A stretch of 64,000 bases of DNA. It comes from Pseudoalteromonas luteoviolacea. GTDB taxonomy: Bacteria; Pseudomonadota; Gammaproteobacteria; Enterobacterales; Alteromonadaceae. Under the pieces are notes generated by a model, which made no database searches, was not told the origin of the DNA, and saw only the letters and a list, made by a program, of their open reading frames with translations. The stretch spans positions 372,001 through 436,000 of the forward strand of contig NZ_CP015412.1 of NCBI RefSeq assembly GCF_001750165.1, in the 5' to 3' direction. Below are positions 45,501 through 54,600 of this stretch, piece by piece (position 1 is the first letter of the stretch; every line of letters begins with the position of its first letter). The translations under genes and the position numbers were made by a program.

Positions 45501-48019
45501 GTTGGGCTTTGGATGACCAAACTAGTGTTTCTGCTGAACAACAACTAGATAACAATTTTTATAGTATTGTATTCTTAGCTCAGACAGTTGCAGAAAAGCT
45601 AGGTAACGCAGCTTTGACGCTAACCTTGACAACTCGACAGCGTTTTAATATTTCGGGTTCCGAAGCTGTCGATCCTATGAAGGCTTTAGTGCAAGGGCCG
45701 TTGCGAGTTATCGCTCACGAATTTGCTAATATTAAAACCAGAGCCATCGATTTCGGTGCATCATCATCTGAGCGTGCACATCGTTTAGAGTCTGCTCAAT
45801 TATGCCGTGAATTACAGCTTTTTGCTTCGAATGAGGCAGGTGAACTTGCGCAACAAGTTGCATTTCGTGCAGCTAAACGTTGGCAATTGGATTACCTAAG
45901 TGCTCAATCTCCAGATCTATTAACGCTCGAAGGTTACATTAAGCCTAAAGGAACTTATGTTATCACCGGTGGTCTTGGCGGAATTGGTTTAACCCTTGCA
46001 AGTCATTTTGCACACCAACAGCCTGTCAACTTAGTGTTAGTAACTCGCCGCAGCTTCCCTGAGGCGAATGAATATCAAAGTTATATAGAATCGACAGATG
46101 CTAGACCTGAGTATTTAGCTGCAATTGCCTCTATAGAGGCGATGAAGAAGAATGGCTCTACTGTAACTGTACTGCGCGCTGATGTGACCAACAGTGAAGA
46201 TATTTATAGATTACGTGCTGAGGTGAAAGCTAAATTTGGTTCAGTGGATGGTATCGTTCATGCTGCCGGATTACCTGGTGGTGGTGCGCTAATGCGCAAG
46301 CAGAAATCAGACATGGAAGCAATTTTAGCGGCTAAAGTACAAGGTACTGAGTTATTACTAGAAGCATTTACTGACCAATCTCTTGATTTTATGGTGCTTT
46401 GCTCATCAGTGACCGCAATTTTGGGTGGTTTTGGCCAAGTTGACTATAGTGCAGCCAATGCTTATTTGGATGCATTTGCTCAAGCTAAGTCTTTAAATAG
46501 TGATACCCGTGTGATCTCGATTAACTGGGATAACTGGCAAGAAGTAGGGATGGCAGCTGATCCAAGTAAAGGCATAAAAGTAGACCTTGACTGTTTAGGG
46601 CAAGCTGTTGAATCTGATGATATTGCGTTTAGTCAAACTTATCGCGTAGAAACGCAATGGGCATTGAGCGAACACTGGATTCTTGGTGTACCAACATTGC
46701 CTGGTACTAGTTACTTAAACATGGTGACGATGGCACTAGATCGTGCAGCTAATATCCAACAGTTTAGCTTTAAAGACATTGCATTCTTATCTCCTTTGGC
46801 TCTGAATCAAGGGGAACACGCCCAAGTGACCACTCAGTTAACTCAAACTGCTGAAGGTTATGACTTTGTCGTACGTTCGGAAGAACATGAACATGCTAAG
46901 GGCCGTGTTGTAGTTCAATCACAGCCATCAGCGTCGACTGTTAATTTACAACAGTTGATTGATTCTTGTGATGAACGCATTATCGATAATCCAGAAGAAA
47001 TAGCACACTTGGGTAAGATCACTACTAAGGAAGATGGTGAAGCTCAATTTGAGTTAGTGGAATTTGGTGAGCGTTGGCAGAATTTGGACTGGATCCGTTT
47101 GGGAGATAAACAAGGTATTGCCAAGCTATCACTGCCTGAGAAGTTTGCAGCTGATTTCACTCAAGTTCCACTACATCCTGCGTTACTTGACTGTGCGACT
47201 GCATTTTTGCGTCCATTCCATTATGAAGGCGTGTTTTTGCCATTGTCGTATGATGAAATGCGAGTGTATCACACGCTGCCAGACACTGTTTATAGCCATG
47301 CAAGCTTGGTTTCATCGCAAGTCAACAACCAAAAAGGTGTACAGAGCTTTGATGTGACCTTGTTAGACAGTACAGGGCGAGTTTTGGTAGAGGTGAAACG
47401 CTTTACTTTGCGGGAAGTAGATCAATCTAGTATCGATCGTTCTTTGTCTCACAAGCAGCCAACAGAAGGTAAAAGCTCAGCGCTTGATGCATTACGTGGG
47501 GATGGCTTGACCAATGCTGCTGCGTTAGCTGCATTTGATCAAGTGATGAAACTTGATAGTGCCAGTATAGTCGTGTCCGAAGGAAATATTAATCACCGCA
47601 TTGATCAGTATGATGACTTCCTAAAAGTTCAAACGGAAAAGAAAGCGAAGAAATCACCTCGACCTGAACTTGATGTCGCATATGTTAAGCCAAAGACTGA
47701 AGTTGAAATTAAATTAGCCGGAATATTGCAAGAGATAATGGCGTTAGAAACAGTGGGTGTTCAAGACGATTTCTTCGAGCTTGGCGGTGATTCGTTACTC
47801 TTAGTTCAGTTCCATAAAAAACTTCAAGATAGTTTTACGCAAAAGGTTGCTATGACTGACTTGTATGAACTTACAACGATTAAAAAGTTAGCTGTTGTTC
47901 TGAGTAATGAGTCGGATAAGCCTAAAGATAATGCTGTAAAACGAGCTGTATCTCGAGTTGAAAAACAAAAGTCTGCAATGGCTCGTCGCCGCCCGTCGCG
48001 CCGTCCAGGTCGTGGTTAA
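42485..48019 (+). CDS. Type I PKS module: KS-AT-KR-DH-ACP
   Basis: An 1844-residue polyketide synthase. The KS (about 8-430) has the active Cys near residue 181 in QTACSTSLVAV, EAHGTGTPLGDP and TNIGHLDAAAG. The AT (about 540-830) has GQGSQF, GHSLGEYVA and NGYHSYLM, a pattern closer to malonyl- than methylmalonyl-specific ATs. The KR (Rossmann part from about 1155) has TGGLGGIG, the Ser of LCSSVTA and Tyr of VDYSAANAY, so it should be active. The LDD motif is absent, so stereochemistry is not predictable. A DH domain follows the KR: EHWILGVPTLPG (His near 1395) and HPALLDCAT (Asp near 1568), although the usual Gln/His four residues later is Ala. The ACP has FELGGDSLLL (near 1768). KR before DH is an unusual order. 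The C-terminus is Arg-rich. Confidence 0.9.
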   Translation: MKNSYVETGLEVAIVGMSGRFPQANNVEQFWDNLVEQRDCISRFDRDTLLEAGLTAENVDHPDFVPAKGVVENVYQFDPSFFGYSARESEMMDPQVRAFHQLAYHALENAGYAPENCPSLVGVYAGAGNNPFWMARHLAKISRSFAENYEVSSLNGREFLATRAAYKLNLKGPAVTVQTACSTSLVAVHHAVSGLLAGECDMALAGGIAVHTSHINGRADVGGYRYQEGMILSPDGHCRAFDAEAQGTVPSDGMGLVVLKRLEDAVKHGDNILAVIKGSAINNDGNSKIGYTAPSVEGQARVIRSALQFADVEPSTVSYIEAHGTGTPLGDPIEIAALKKVYGDLPPQSVAIGSVKTNIGHLDAAAGIAGLIKVVKALQNEKLPASLNFQQQNPKTDLSNSPFRVNQQLADWQSDMPLRAAVSSFGIGGTNAHMILEQYQQPELASQPVSKPLVFTWSAKTEQSAQSWQEELKQFLKAHPTTSIEQIAHTLLQGRDHHEYRRMLVAQNREELLQLLDDDSGAVLSSKASNGHLSNVFMFSGQGSQFLGMAQQLYLDYPVFKAELDPLLKLAQEKMSVSLEVLLFDSQHSAEREALINRTDITQPLLFMVEYATAKLLMSFGVKPDVMVGHSLGEYVAACLSGVIKVEDAIALVVERGRLMASTETGAMLSVALGEAKITELLTPALSLAAVNSSKQCVVSGNADAIEKFEQALQNQDVSCTRLKVSNGYHSYLMEPILAEFEQTLAQVKFNSPTIPYYSNVTGELVTAEQVQSTNYWVQHLRGCVRFNDALTNVLTNPEAILIEVGPGRALSTFAKQHESKDAQHLVVNALRHIKDQHNDTYKFLQCLGRLHLKGVAVDFKPLFTASVKRRLPLPGYAFAPTEFLPEPVESLVADSKPEPSSEEVNLYQPEWRLAPLDNHVVPAEQTESTSNVALAFVDEQGVVESAANQLCQQQDKTVITVVQGSAFERLAPDHYCVNPAVHRDFELLIDELVRLDKIPDTLIHGWALDDQTSVSAEQQLDNNFYSIVFLAQTVAEKLGNAALTLTLTTRQRFNISGSEAVDPMKALVQGPLRVIAHEFANIKTRAIDFGASSSERAHRLESAQLCRELQLFASNEAGELAQQVAFRAAKRWQLDYLSAQSPDLLTLEGYIKPKGTYVITGGLGGIGLTLASHFAHQQPVNLVLVTRRSFPEANEYQSYIESTDARPEYLAAIASIEAMKKNGSTVTVLRADVTNSEDIYRLRAEVKAKFGSVDGIVHAAGLPGGGALMRKQKSDMEAILAAKVQGTELLLEAFTDQSLDFMVLCSSVTAILGGFGQVDYSAANAYLDAFAQAKSLNSDTRVISINWDNWQEVGMAADPSKGIKVDLDCLGQAVESDDIAFSQTYRVETQWALSEHWILGVPTLPGTSYLNMVTMALDRAANIQQFSFKDIAFLSPLALNQGEHAQVTTQLTQTAEGYDFVVRSEEHEHAKGRVVVQSQPSASTVNLQQLIDSCDERIIDNPEEIAHLGKITTKEDGEAQFELVEFGERWQNLDWIRLGDKQGIAKLSLPEKFAADFTQVPLHPALLDCATAFLRPFHYEGVFLPLSYDEMRVYHTLPDTVYSHASLVSSQVNNQKGVQSFDVTLLDSTGRVLVEVKRFTLREVDQSSIDRSLSHKQPTEGKSSALDALRGDGLTNAAALAAFDQVMKLDSASIVVSEGNINHRIDQYDDFLKVQTEKKAKKSPRPELDVAYVKPKTEVEIKLAGILQEIMALETVGVQDDFFELGGDSLLLVQFHKKLQDSFTQKVAMTDLYELTTIKKLAVVLSNESDKPKDNAVKRAVSRVEKQKSAMARRRPSRRPGRG

Positions 48020-48091
48020 ACAGAAACAAAATTAATCATAAGAATATTTAAAAGGAAATAGATTGTAGAAACATAGCGATATTACGGTAAT

Positions 48092-48111
48092 AGCGATGGT
48101 TCGCCATCGCT
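48092..48111 (+). other. Hairpin of repeat unit 1
   Basis: A perfect 8-bp stem, AGCGATGG pairing with CCATCGCT, closed by the tetraloop TTCG. It lies between the false start and the tail-like block of the first non-coding unit. Confidence 0.75.
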
Positions 48112-48210
48112 TATCGCGTCTGCCCAGGTCGCGGATATAAAAATAAAATTACTCATACAAATATTGATAAGGAAATAAATTGCACAAGTGAGCAACGAAA
48201 TTACGGTAAT

Positions 48211-48230
48211 TGCAATGGTTAGCCATTGCA
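48211..48230 (+). other. Hairpin of repeat unit 2, covarying with unit 1
   Basis: A perfect 8-bp stem, TGCAATGG pairing with CCATTGCA, closed by TTAG. Compared with unit 1, the base pair A-T at the stem foot is T-A and an inner G-C is A-T, so both arms changed together. Confidence 0.75.
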
Positions 48231-48323
48231 CGTCGCACCGCCCAAGCCGCGGTTAAAAAATAAATAACAAATACAAATTAATCATTAATCATAAAAATAA
48301 AAATATTGATAAGGAAATAGATT

Positions 48324-51300
48324 ATGGAAGCAAGTAACGATATTGCGGTAATTGCGATGACTGGACGATTTCCCGGTGCAGAGTCTGTGGAAGATTTTTG
48401 GCAAAATTTGTCACAGGGTGTGGAGTCAGTAAAGTTTTTCGATCATGAAGAATTGAAAGGAATGGGTATTGATGAGCATTTGTTAGACAACCCTAAATTT
48501 GTCGCAGCCGATGCTGTGTTAGATGATTTGGACCAGTTTGACGCTCGTTTTTTCAACATTTCACCACGAGAAGCAGAAATTACAGATCCGCAACAGCGCT
48601 TGTTCTTGGAAGCAAGCTGGGAAGTAATGGAGAAAGCGGGTTACGCACCAGAAAAGTATGACGGTGTAGTCGGCGTATATGCTGGTACTGCATTGAGCGG
48701 TTATATGATGAGAAACCTTAAATCTAATCGCGGCCTCATCGAACGTGTTGGTACATTCAAGACTATGCTGGCAAACGATAAAGATTTCTTATCAACCAAA
48801 GTATCTTATCAAATGGGATTAACCGGCCCGAGTGTCAACGTGAATACTCTTTGTTCTTCATCTGCCGTAGCGATTCATTTAGCAGTAGAATCCTTGCTTA
48901 ACTTTCAAACGGATTTATCGATTGCTGGTGGTGTTTCATTCCAAATTACGCGTAATGAAGCTTTCTTTTATCAGGAAGGCAATATTGGTGCGCCAGATGG
49001 ACATTGTCGCGCATTTGACGAACGAGCTGCCGGTACTGTAAGTGGCAGTGGTCTAGGTGTTTTAGTATTGAAGCGCTTGGAAGAAGCTGTAGAAGACGGC
49101 GACAACATTCTGGCGGTGATCAAAGGAACTGCCATTAACAATGATGGCAGTGATAAAGCAAGTTATACAGCACCAAGTGCAGAGGGACAAGCTTCTGTTA
49201 TCACAGCAGCACAAGAAATGGCAGGAGTAGAGCCTGAATCAGTCACTTACATTGAAGCTCATGGTACAGGTACTAACTTAGGTGATCCGATTGAGGTTTC
49301 TGGTTTGACTAAATCATTCCAACGTCAAACAGAAGAGACTGGGTTCTGTGCTCTGGGATCAGTTAAAACCAACATAGGCCATTTAGTAACTGCGGGTGGT
49401 GTAGCTAGTGTTATTAAAACGGTACTGGCTTTGCAACACAGACAGATCCCTGCAAGCTTAAACTTTGAACGACCTAATCCTAAGATCGACTTCGAAAATA
49501 GCCCGTTTTTTGTTAATACTGAGCTACGTGAGTGGGAAAGCAGAATGGGTTATCCATTGCGAGCTGGAGTAAGTTCATTCGGTATCGGTGGTACTAACGC
49601 GCATATTGTATTGGAAGAAGCGCCAGTAGTTGAAGAGGGCGATCAAGGTCGTTCAGCGCTATTTTTCCCGCTTTCAGCCAAAACAGATACTGCTTTGGAC
49701 ACTATGAAGAAAAACTTAGCTGAGTTTATTTCTAATAATCCAGGGGTGTCACTAGCTGACGTTGCATACACATTACAGGTTGGTCGTAATGACTTTGAAC
49801 ATCGTCAAGGTTTCGTTTCCTCAAATGAGGAACAGTTGTTATCACAGTTACGTGGTGAGAGCTTTGATGGTGTATTTGTCAGTCAGCAGAAGAGCACAGA
49901 TCGAGCTGTTGTATTCTTATTCCCGGGCCAAGGTTCTCAATATCCAGATATGGCAAAGAGCTTGTATCAAACTGAGGTTGTATTTGCTGAATATGTTGAT
50001 AACTGTGCCGAAATATTACTGCCTATTTTGGGCGAAGATATTCGTAACGTGATTTTTGGCGACGATAAAGCACTAGTAGAGGAAAAGTTAAGTCAGACTC
50101 AGTTCACACAACCGGCCTTGTTTGTCATTGAATACGCACTGGCTAAATTATGGCAACACTGGGGTATCGAACCTGAAGCAATGATGGGGCATTCAATCGG
50201 CGAATATGTCGCGGCTTGCCTATCTGGTGTATTTAGTTTAAATGACGCGCTAAATATCGTAGTTAAACGCGGTCAGTTAATGAACGCAATGGCTCCTGGC
50301 GCTATGCTTTCAGTTAACCTAGCAGCTTCTGAGGTAACAGAACAACTTTCAGATGATCTTTGGCTAGCAGCTGAGAACAGTGATGGCCTATCTGTGGTAT
50401 CAGGTACAGAGGCTGCCATTGAACAGCTAGAGGCTAAATTAGCAAAACAGGGTATTGAAGCAAAACGTTTACGTACATCGCATGGTTTCCATTCAGGTAT
50501 GATGGACCCAGCGTTGGCTGAGTTTACAGCATGTTTAGAGCAAATCGAATTTGCTGAATTGACGATCCCTTTCATCTCTAATGTAACGGGTGATTGGATC
50601 ACTGCTGAGCAAGCAACTGATGTAAATTACTGGGTAGATCACTTACGTCAACCAGTACAATTTGCAGGTGGACTAACGGTCTTGGCAGAAGATGAAGAGC
50701 GTTTATTGTTGGAAGTAGGACCTGGTCAAAGTTTACAGCAGCTTGCTAAGCGTCACTCGGCAGCCAGCAGTTTACGTATGGTGAGCTCTTTACCTGTTGC
50801 TAAACAAGCTTCACAGGCTGAGCAGCAGTTGACTAAGGCGGTTGCAAATTTATGGCTTGCTGGGACTAATGTCAGTTGGAGCAGCTACTACGAGACACAA
50901 AAACGACTGCGTCTTGAACTACCGACTTATCCATTTGAGCGCCAGCGTTATTGGATTGAAGAGGTACGTGATGGTGACTTCTTGCAAAAGCCTAAACACC
51001 AATTTGTTGATAGTCAGCAGCTGGAGCAAACAGCATCAGAAGAATTGGCATCATTAGATGAGTGTAAGTTTGATGTTAAGTTGAACTTTAACGATGAGCA
51101 AACTGAAGCGGAAGGGGTACAAGCGGTACAAAACATGCTCGAACTGCGTCAGCGTATTCAGCAGTTATGTGCCGAGTATTTAGACACAAATAAGCTCGAA
51201 GTTAATGTGTCGCCTGTAGGTGTTTATGGTCATGGCAGTGCTGAACATGCTGACTCTACATTAAATCAAAGCTTAACGGATCGTCCTAATATTACGACGC

Positions 51301-51611
51301 CTTATGTTGCTCCGACTACCGAGTTGCAGAAGGAGATTACCGAACATTGGCAACAAATATTGGGGATCAATACGATCGGGATCCATGATAATTTCTTTGA
51401 TATTGGCGGTAACTCACTACTTGCAGCAACCTTGGTAACTAAGTTACGTACGCGTTTTGATTTTGAAGTCCCTCTGGTTGAGTTATTAGAGTTGCCAACA
51501 GTTGAACTGCTATGTGACTTAATAGAAACTAAGATTTGGTTGAAGCAAAATGAACAACAGCAGGAAGAGACTGATGCACAAAGTGATGATATCGAGGAGT
51601 TCACACTATGA
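48324..51611 (+). CDS. Type I PKS module: KS-AT-ACP
   Basis: A 1095-residue polyketide synthase with no reductive domains, so it would add one malonate unit and leave a beta-keto group. The KS (about 4-425) has its Cys near residue 177 in NTLCSSSAVAI (Leu replaces the common Ala before Cys), EAHGTGTNLGDP and KTNIGHLVTAGG. The AT (about 530-820) has GQGSQY, GHSIGEYVA and SHGFHSGMM, consistent with malonyl-CoA. The ACP near residue 1015-1085 has NFFDIGGNSLLAATL. An Asp/Glu/Gln-rich C-terminal tail (QNEQQQEETDAQSDDIEEF) likely docks the next protein, whose N-terminus is a TubC-type docking domain. It starts after the repeated junction with AAGGAAATAG as ribosome site, and its stop overlaps the next start (ATGA). 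Confidence 0.92.
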   Translation: MEASNDIAVIAMTGRFPGAESVEDFWQNLSQGVESVKFFDHEELKGMGIDEHLLDNPKFVAADAVLDDLDQFDARFFNISPREAEITDPQQRLFLEASWEVMEKAGYAPEKYDGVVGVYAGTALSGYMMRNLKSNRGLIERVGTFKTMLANDKDFLSTKVSYQMGLTGPSVNVNTLCSSSAVAIHLAVESLLNFQTDLSIAGGVSFQITRNEAFFYQEGNIGAPDGHCRAFDERAAGTVSGSGLGVLVLKRLEEAVEDGDNILAVIKGTAINNDGSDKASYTAPSAEGQASVITAAQEMAGVEPESVTYIEAHGTGTNLGDPIEVSGLTKSFQRQTEETGFCALGSVKTNIGHLVTAGGVASVIKTVLALQHRQIPASLNFERPNPKIDFENSPFFVNTELREWESRMGYPLRAGVSSFGIGGTNAHIVLEEAPVVEEGDQGRSALFFPLSAKTDTALDTMKKNLAEFISNNPGVSLADVAYTLQVGRNDFEHRQGFVSSNEEQLLSQLRGESFDGVFVSQQKSTDRAVVFLFPGQGSQYPDMAKSLYQTEVVFAEYVDNCAEILLPILGEDIRNVIFGDDKALVEEKLSQTQFTQPALFVIEYALAKLWQHWGIEPEAMMGHSIGEYVAACLSGVFSLNDALNIVVKRGQLMNAMAPGAMLSVNLAASEVTEQLSDDLWLAAENSDGLSVVSGTEAAIEQLEAKLAKQGIEAKRLRTSHGFHSGMMDPALAEFTACLEQIEFAELTIPFISNVTGDWITAEQATDVNYWVDHLRQPVQFAGGLTVLAEDEERLLLEVGPGQSLQQLAKRHSAASSLRMVSSLPVAKQASQAEQQLTKAVANLWLAGTNVSWSSYYETQKRLRLELPTYPFERQRYWIEEVRDGDFLQKPKHQFVDSQQLEQTASEELASLDECKFDVKLNFNDEQTEAEGVQAVQNMLELRQRIQQLCAEYLDTNKLEVNVSPVGVYGHGSAEHADSTLNQSLTDRPNITTPYVAPTTELQKEITEHWQQILGINTIGIHDNFFDIGGNSLLAATLVTKLRTRFDFEVPLVELLELPTVELLCDLIETKIWLKQNEQQQEETDAQSDDIEEFTL

Positions 51612-54600
51612 GCCCGCTGTCGATATTAAACACTTTACGAAAGCAGGGAATTCAGCTTAGTTATGCTGATGACTCCCTCAAAATAAAAGCGCCTAAGGGC
51701 GCTATGACTGCTGAAATCCAAGCTCTGCTTAAAGAAAATAAACTGGCTTTGGTCGAGTTTTTCCAACAACAGCAGGTTAGTCAAAACCAACGTCATCTCA
51801 AAGAGGTTGCTGCAATTGATCGCGATCAAAGGTTGCCGTTAAGCTTTTTTCAACAGGCTTTATGGTTTATTGATCAGTTGTCTGATCAAGGCAGTCATTA
51901 CAATGTTCCAATTACTATTGAAATCAAAGGTGAACTAAATATTGATGCCTTGCAGCAATCGTTGCAAGCATTGGTGATGCGCCATGAAATTCTGCGCACT
52001 TGTTATCTCAGCGATGACGAGGGCGCTTATCAGCAAATTATGCCTCAAGCTGATTTAGAATTGAAATACCAAGACTTACGCGAACTTCAAGCTGATGCGC
52101 AACAACAGCGTTGTCAGAGTATTCGCCAAGAGGTAACACAGCAGCCTTTTGATTTAACACAAGACTTAATGATCCGTGGTCAATTAGTTCAAACTGAGGA
52201 ACAAGTTTACCAACTGTTTATTTGTATCCACCATATTGCTGCTGATGGTGGGTCATTAGCGGTACTGACTTTTGAATTGAGTGCTTTGTATCAGGCATTT
52301 AGTCAAGGTAAAACAGCTGAGTTGGCGCCTCAACCAATCCAATATGCTGACTATGCAAGTTGGCAGCTTGATTGGTTCGAGCAAGAAGGCCCTGAGCTAC
52401 TATCATTTTGGCAAGAAAAGCTAAAAAATATTCCAGTTTTACATAGTATTGGTACAGACTATCCGAGACCAATACGACAGACTTTTGCTGGCGATACTGT
52501 GTCTTCTCATTTTTCCGAGCAGACGGTAGCGGGTCTTGAGGCGATTGCTCGTGATCAAAACGCGACCTTATTTATGGTATTGCAAGCAGCTTTTGCCACT
52601 CTGTTACATCGCTACTCTGGTGAGTCTGATATCGTCATGGGAACACCGGTAGAAAACCGTGAGCACTCAGGGTTGTCATCTTTAGTTGGGTTATTTGCTA
52701 ATTCTGTCGTGTTGCGTAATGACTTTTCGAGTGATATCAGCTTCAACGAGATCGTGCGCCAGGCGAAACAATATTTATTGCAAGCATTTCGCCACCAAGC
52801 CATGCCACTGGAGGTACTAGTTGAGCACTTGCAGCCAGAGCGTAGCTTGAGCCATAGTCCGCTGTTTCAGGTTATGTTGGTATTGCAAAATAACCAAGGT
52901 GGTGCTTTGAGTTTACCTGGGCTCACCTTGAATAGTTTTTATCAAGAAAATAGCAGCGCAAAGTTTGACCTCACTTTGAATATTCAGGAAGACGGTAAGG
53001 CGCTGCGCTTAAACTGGGAATATAACAGCGATATTTTCTCCCGTCAGCGGATAGCGCATTTAAGCCAACTATTTGATCGCTTAGTAGCCGAAGTGATAGC
53101 TGATAGTGATGTGCAGATCGCAGATATTTGCTTGCTAAATCAAACTGAAAAGAACTTGCTATTGGGTGATTGGAGCTACAGAACTGCCGAAACACCTGTG
53201 GAGCAAAGTTTGCATGGGTTGTTTGAGCAGCAAGCGCAGTTAACGCCTGATGCAGTCGCCATTCGCTTTCAGCAAACAGTGATGAGTTATCGTGAACTAG
53301 ATTTACGAGCGAATCAGTTGGCGCGTGTATTGCGAAAGCATGGTGTTGAGCGAAACCAGTTGGTTGGTCTTTGTTTACCACGCGGCGTAGATTTATATGT
53401 TGGACTACTGGCAATCTTAAAAGCTGGTGCAGCGTATGTACCTCTCGATGCCAGTTTCCCTGCAGAAGTGGTAGCGAAACGCCTGTCAGTGATCAAACCA
53501 AATATCGTGTTATGTGATCAAATCACGGCTTCCTTAATTGCTGAGGAGCAACAGCAATTGAATATCACCAATGTAGATTGGTCTGATGTGGATGCTAGCC
53601 AGTTAAACTTGCCATTTTCGTCACAAGATTTAGCGTACGTATTGACAACTTCTGGTTCAACAGGTGAACCCAAAGCCATCGCAATGAATCATGCGCCACT
53701 CACTAACTTGATTGCTGCGGTTAAGCTAGATTGTCCAACGCTTGCACAGCCCGCTCGAGTGTTGCAATTTGCTTCGATTGGTTTCGATATTAGTTTTACT
53801 GATATCTTTTTGGCATGGTTAAGTGGTGGAGAGTTGATCGCGATTGAGCAGCATCAGCAGCATGATGTGGTTAGCTTGAGCCAACTCATTGTTGAACAGC
53901 GTATTTCAGTGCTCCACTTGCCTTACTCAATGTTGCAGGCATTTGCGCACCATACGATTTCTTCTGAGCAGAAACTTGATGATGTTAATGTAATTATTTC
54001 TACCGCTGAGCAGCTCAAGATCACAGATGATATTCGAGAATTGTTTAATCACTGGACTAAGGCTGAGCTACTTAATTACTTTGGACCTTCCGAAACGCAA
54101 GTTGTTACTTCGCATCAGTTGACAGGTGATGCAGACACTTGGCCGGAGATACCCGCTATCGGTAAGCCCATTACCAATGTCAGTTGTTATGTACTTGATG
54201 AAAAATTACAACCTGTGCCTGTTGGTGTTGTGGGTGAGTTGTATTGTGGTGGTGCTGGTGTGGCACAAGGCTATTTATATAACCCTGAGCTGACAGAACA
54301 AAAGTTTATTGCGGATCCTTTTTCTGAGTCTGATGGACAGCGCTTATATCGTACCGGAGATCTGGTGCGCTGGACTCAAGATGGAGCGTTGGAATACTTT
54401 GGTCGTGGCGATCAACAAGTGAAGTTACGAGGGTTTCGCGTTGAATTGGGTGAAATCGAAACGGCACTCATACAACAAGCTGGCGTGAGTGATGCTGTGG
54501 TTATTTTAGAGCCTGAGCAACAAATTCTGATTGGATATGTTGTGATCGATGGTTCTGTTGTGACCTCTTTAACACAGTTAAAGCAGCAGTTAACCCAACT

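Larger units (their letters stand above)
47974..48359 (+). repeat. Tandem repeat of the PKS-PKS junction (period about 119 bp)
   Basis: Four partial copies of one unit are seen, anchored by the motif TGCAATGG/AGCGATGG/TGCAATGG/TGCGATG at 47974, 48092, 48211 and 48353. Each unit contains a GC-rich block like the coding tail of the first PKS (CGTCGC..CCGTCCAGGTCGTGG type), an AT-rich spacer, a ribosome site (AAGGAAATA at about 48053, 48170 and 48311) and a block like the first codons of the second PKS (GATATTGCGGTAATTGCGATG type). Only the last unit has an intact ATG; the first two have GTAG and GCAC instead. The region 48020-48323 therefore holds duplicated, non-coding copies of the junction. 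Confidence 0.85.

Noticed and set aside
47974..48359. CRISPR-like array in the PKS junction
   Set aside because: Repeats are about 119 bp, diverged and contiguous with coding ends; there are no short identical repeats with unique spacers and no cas genes.
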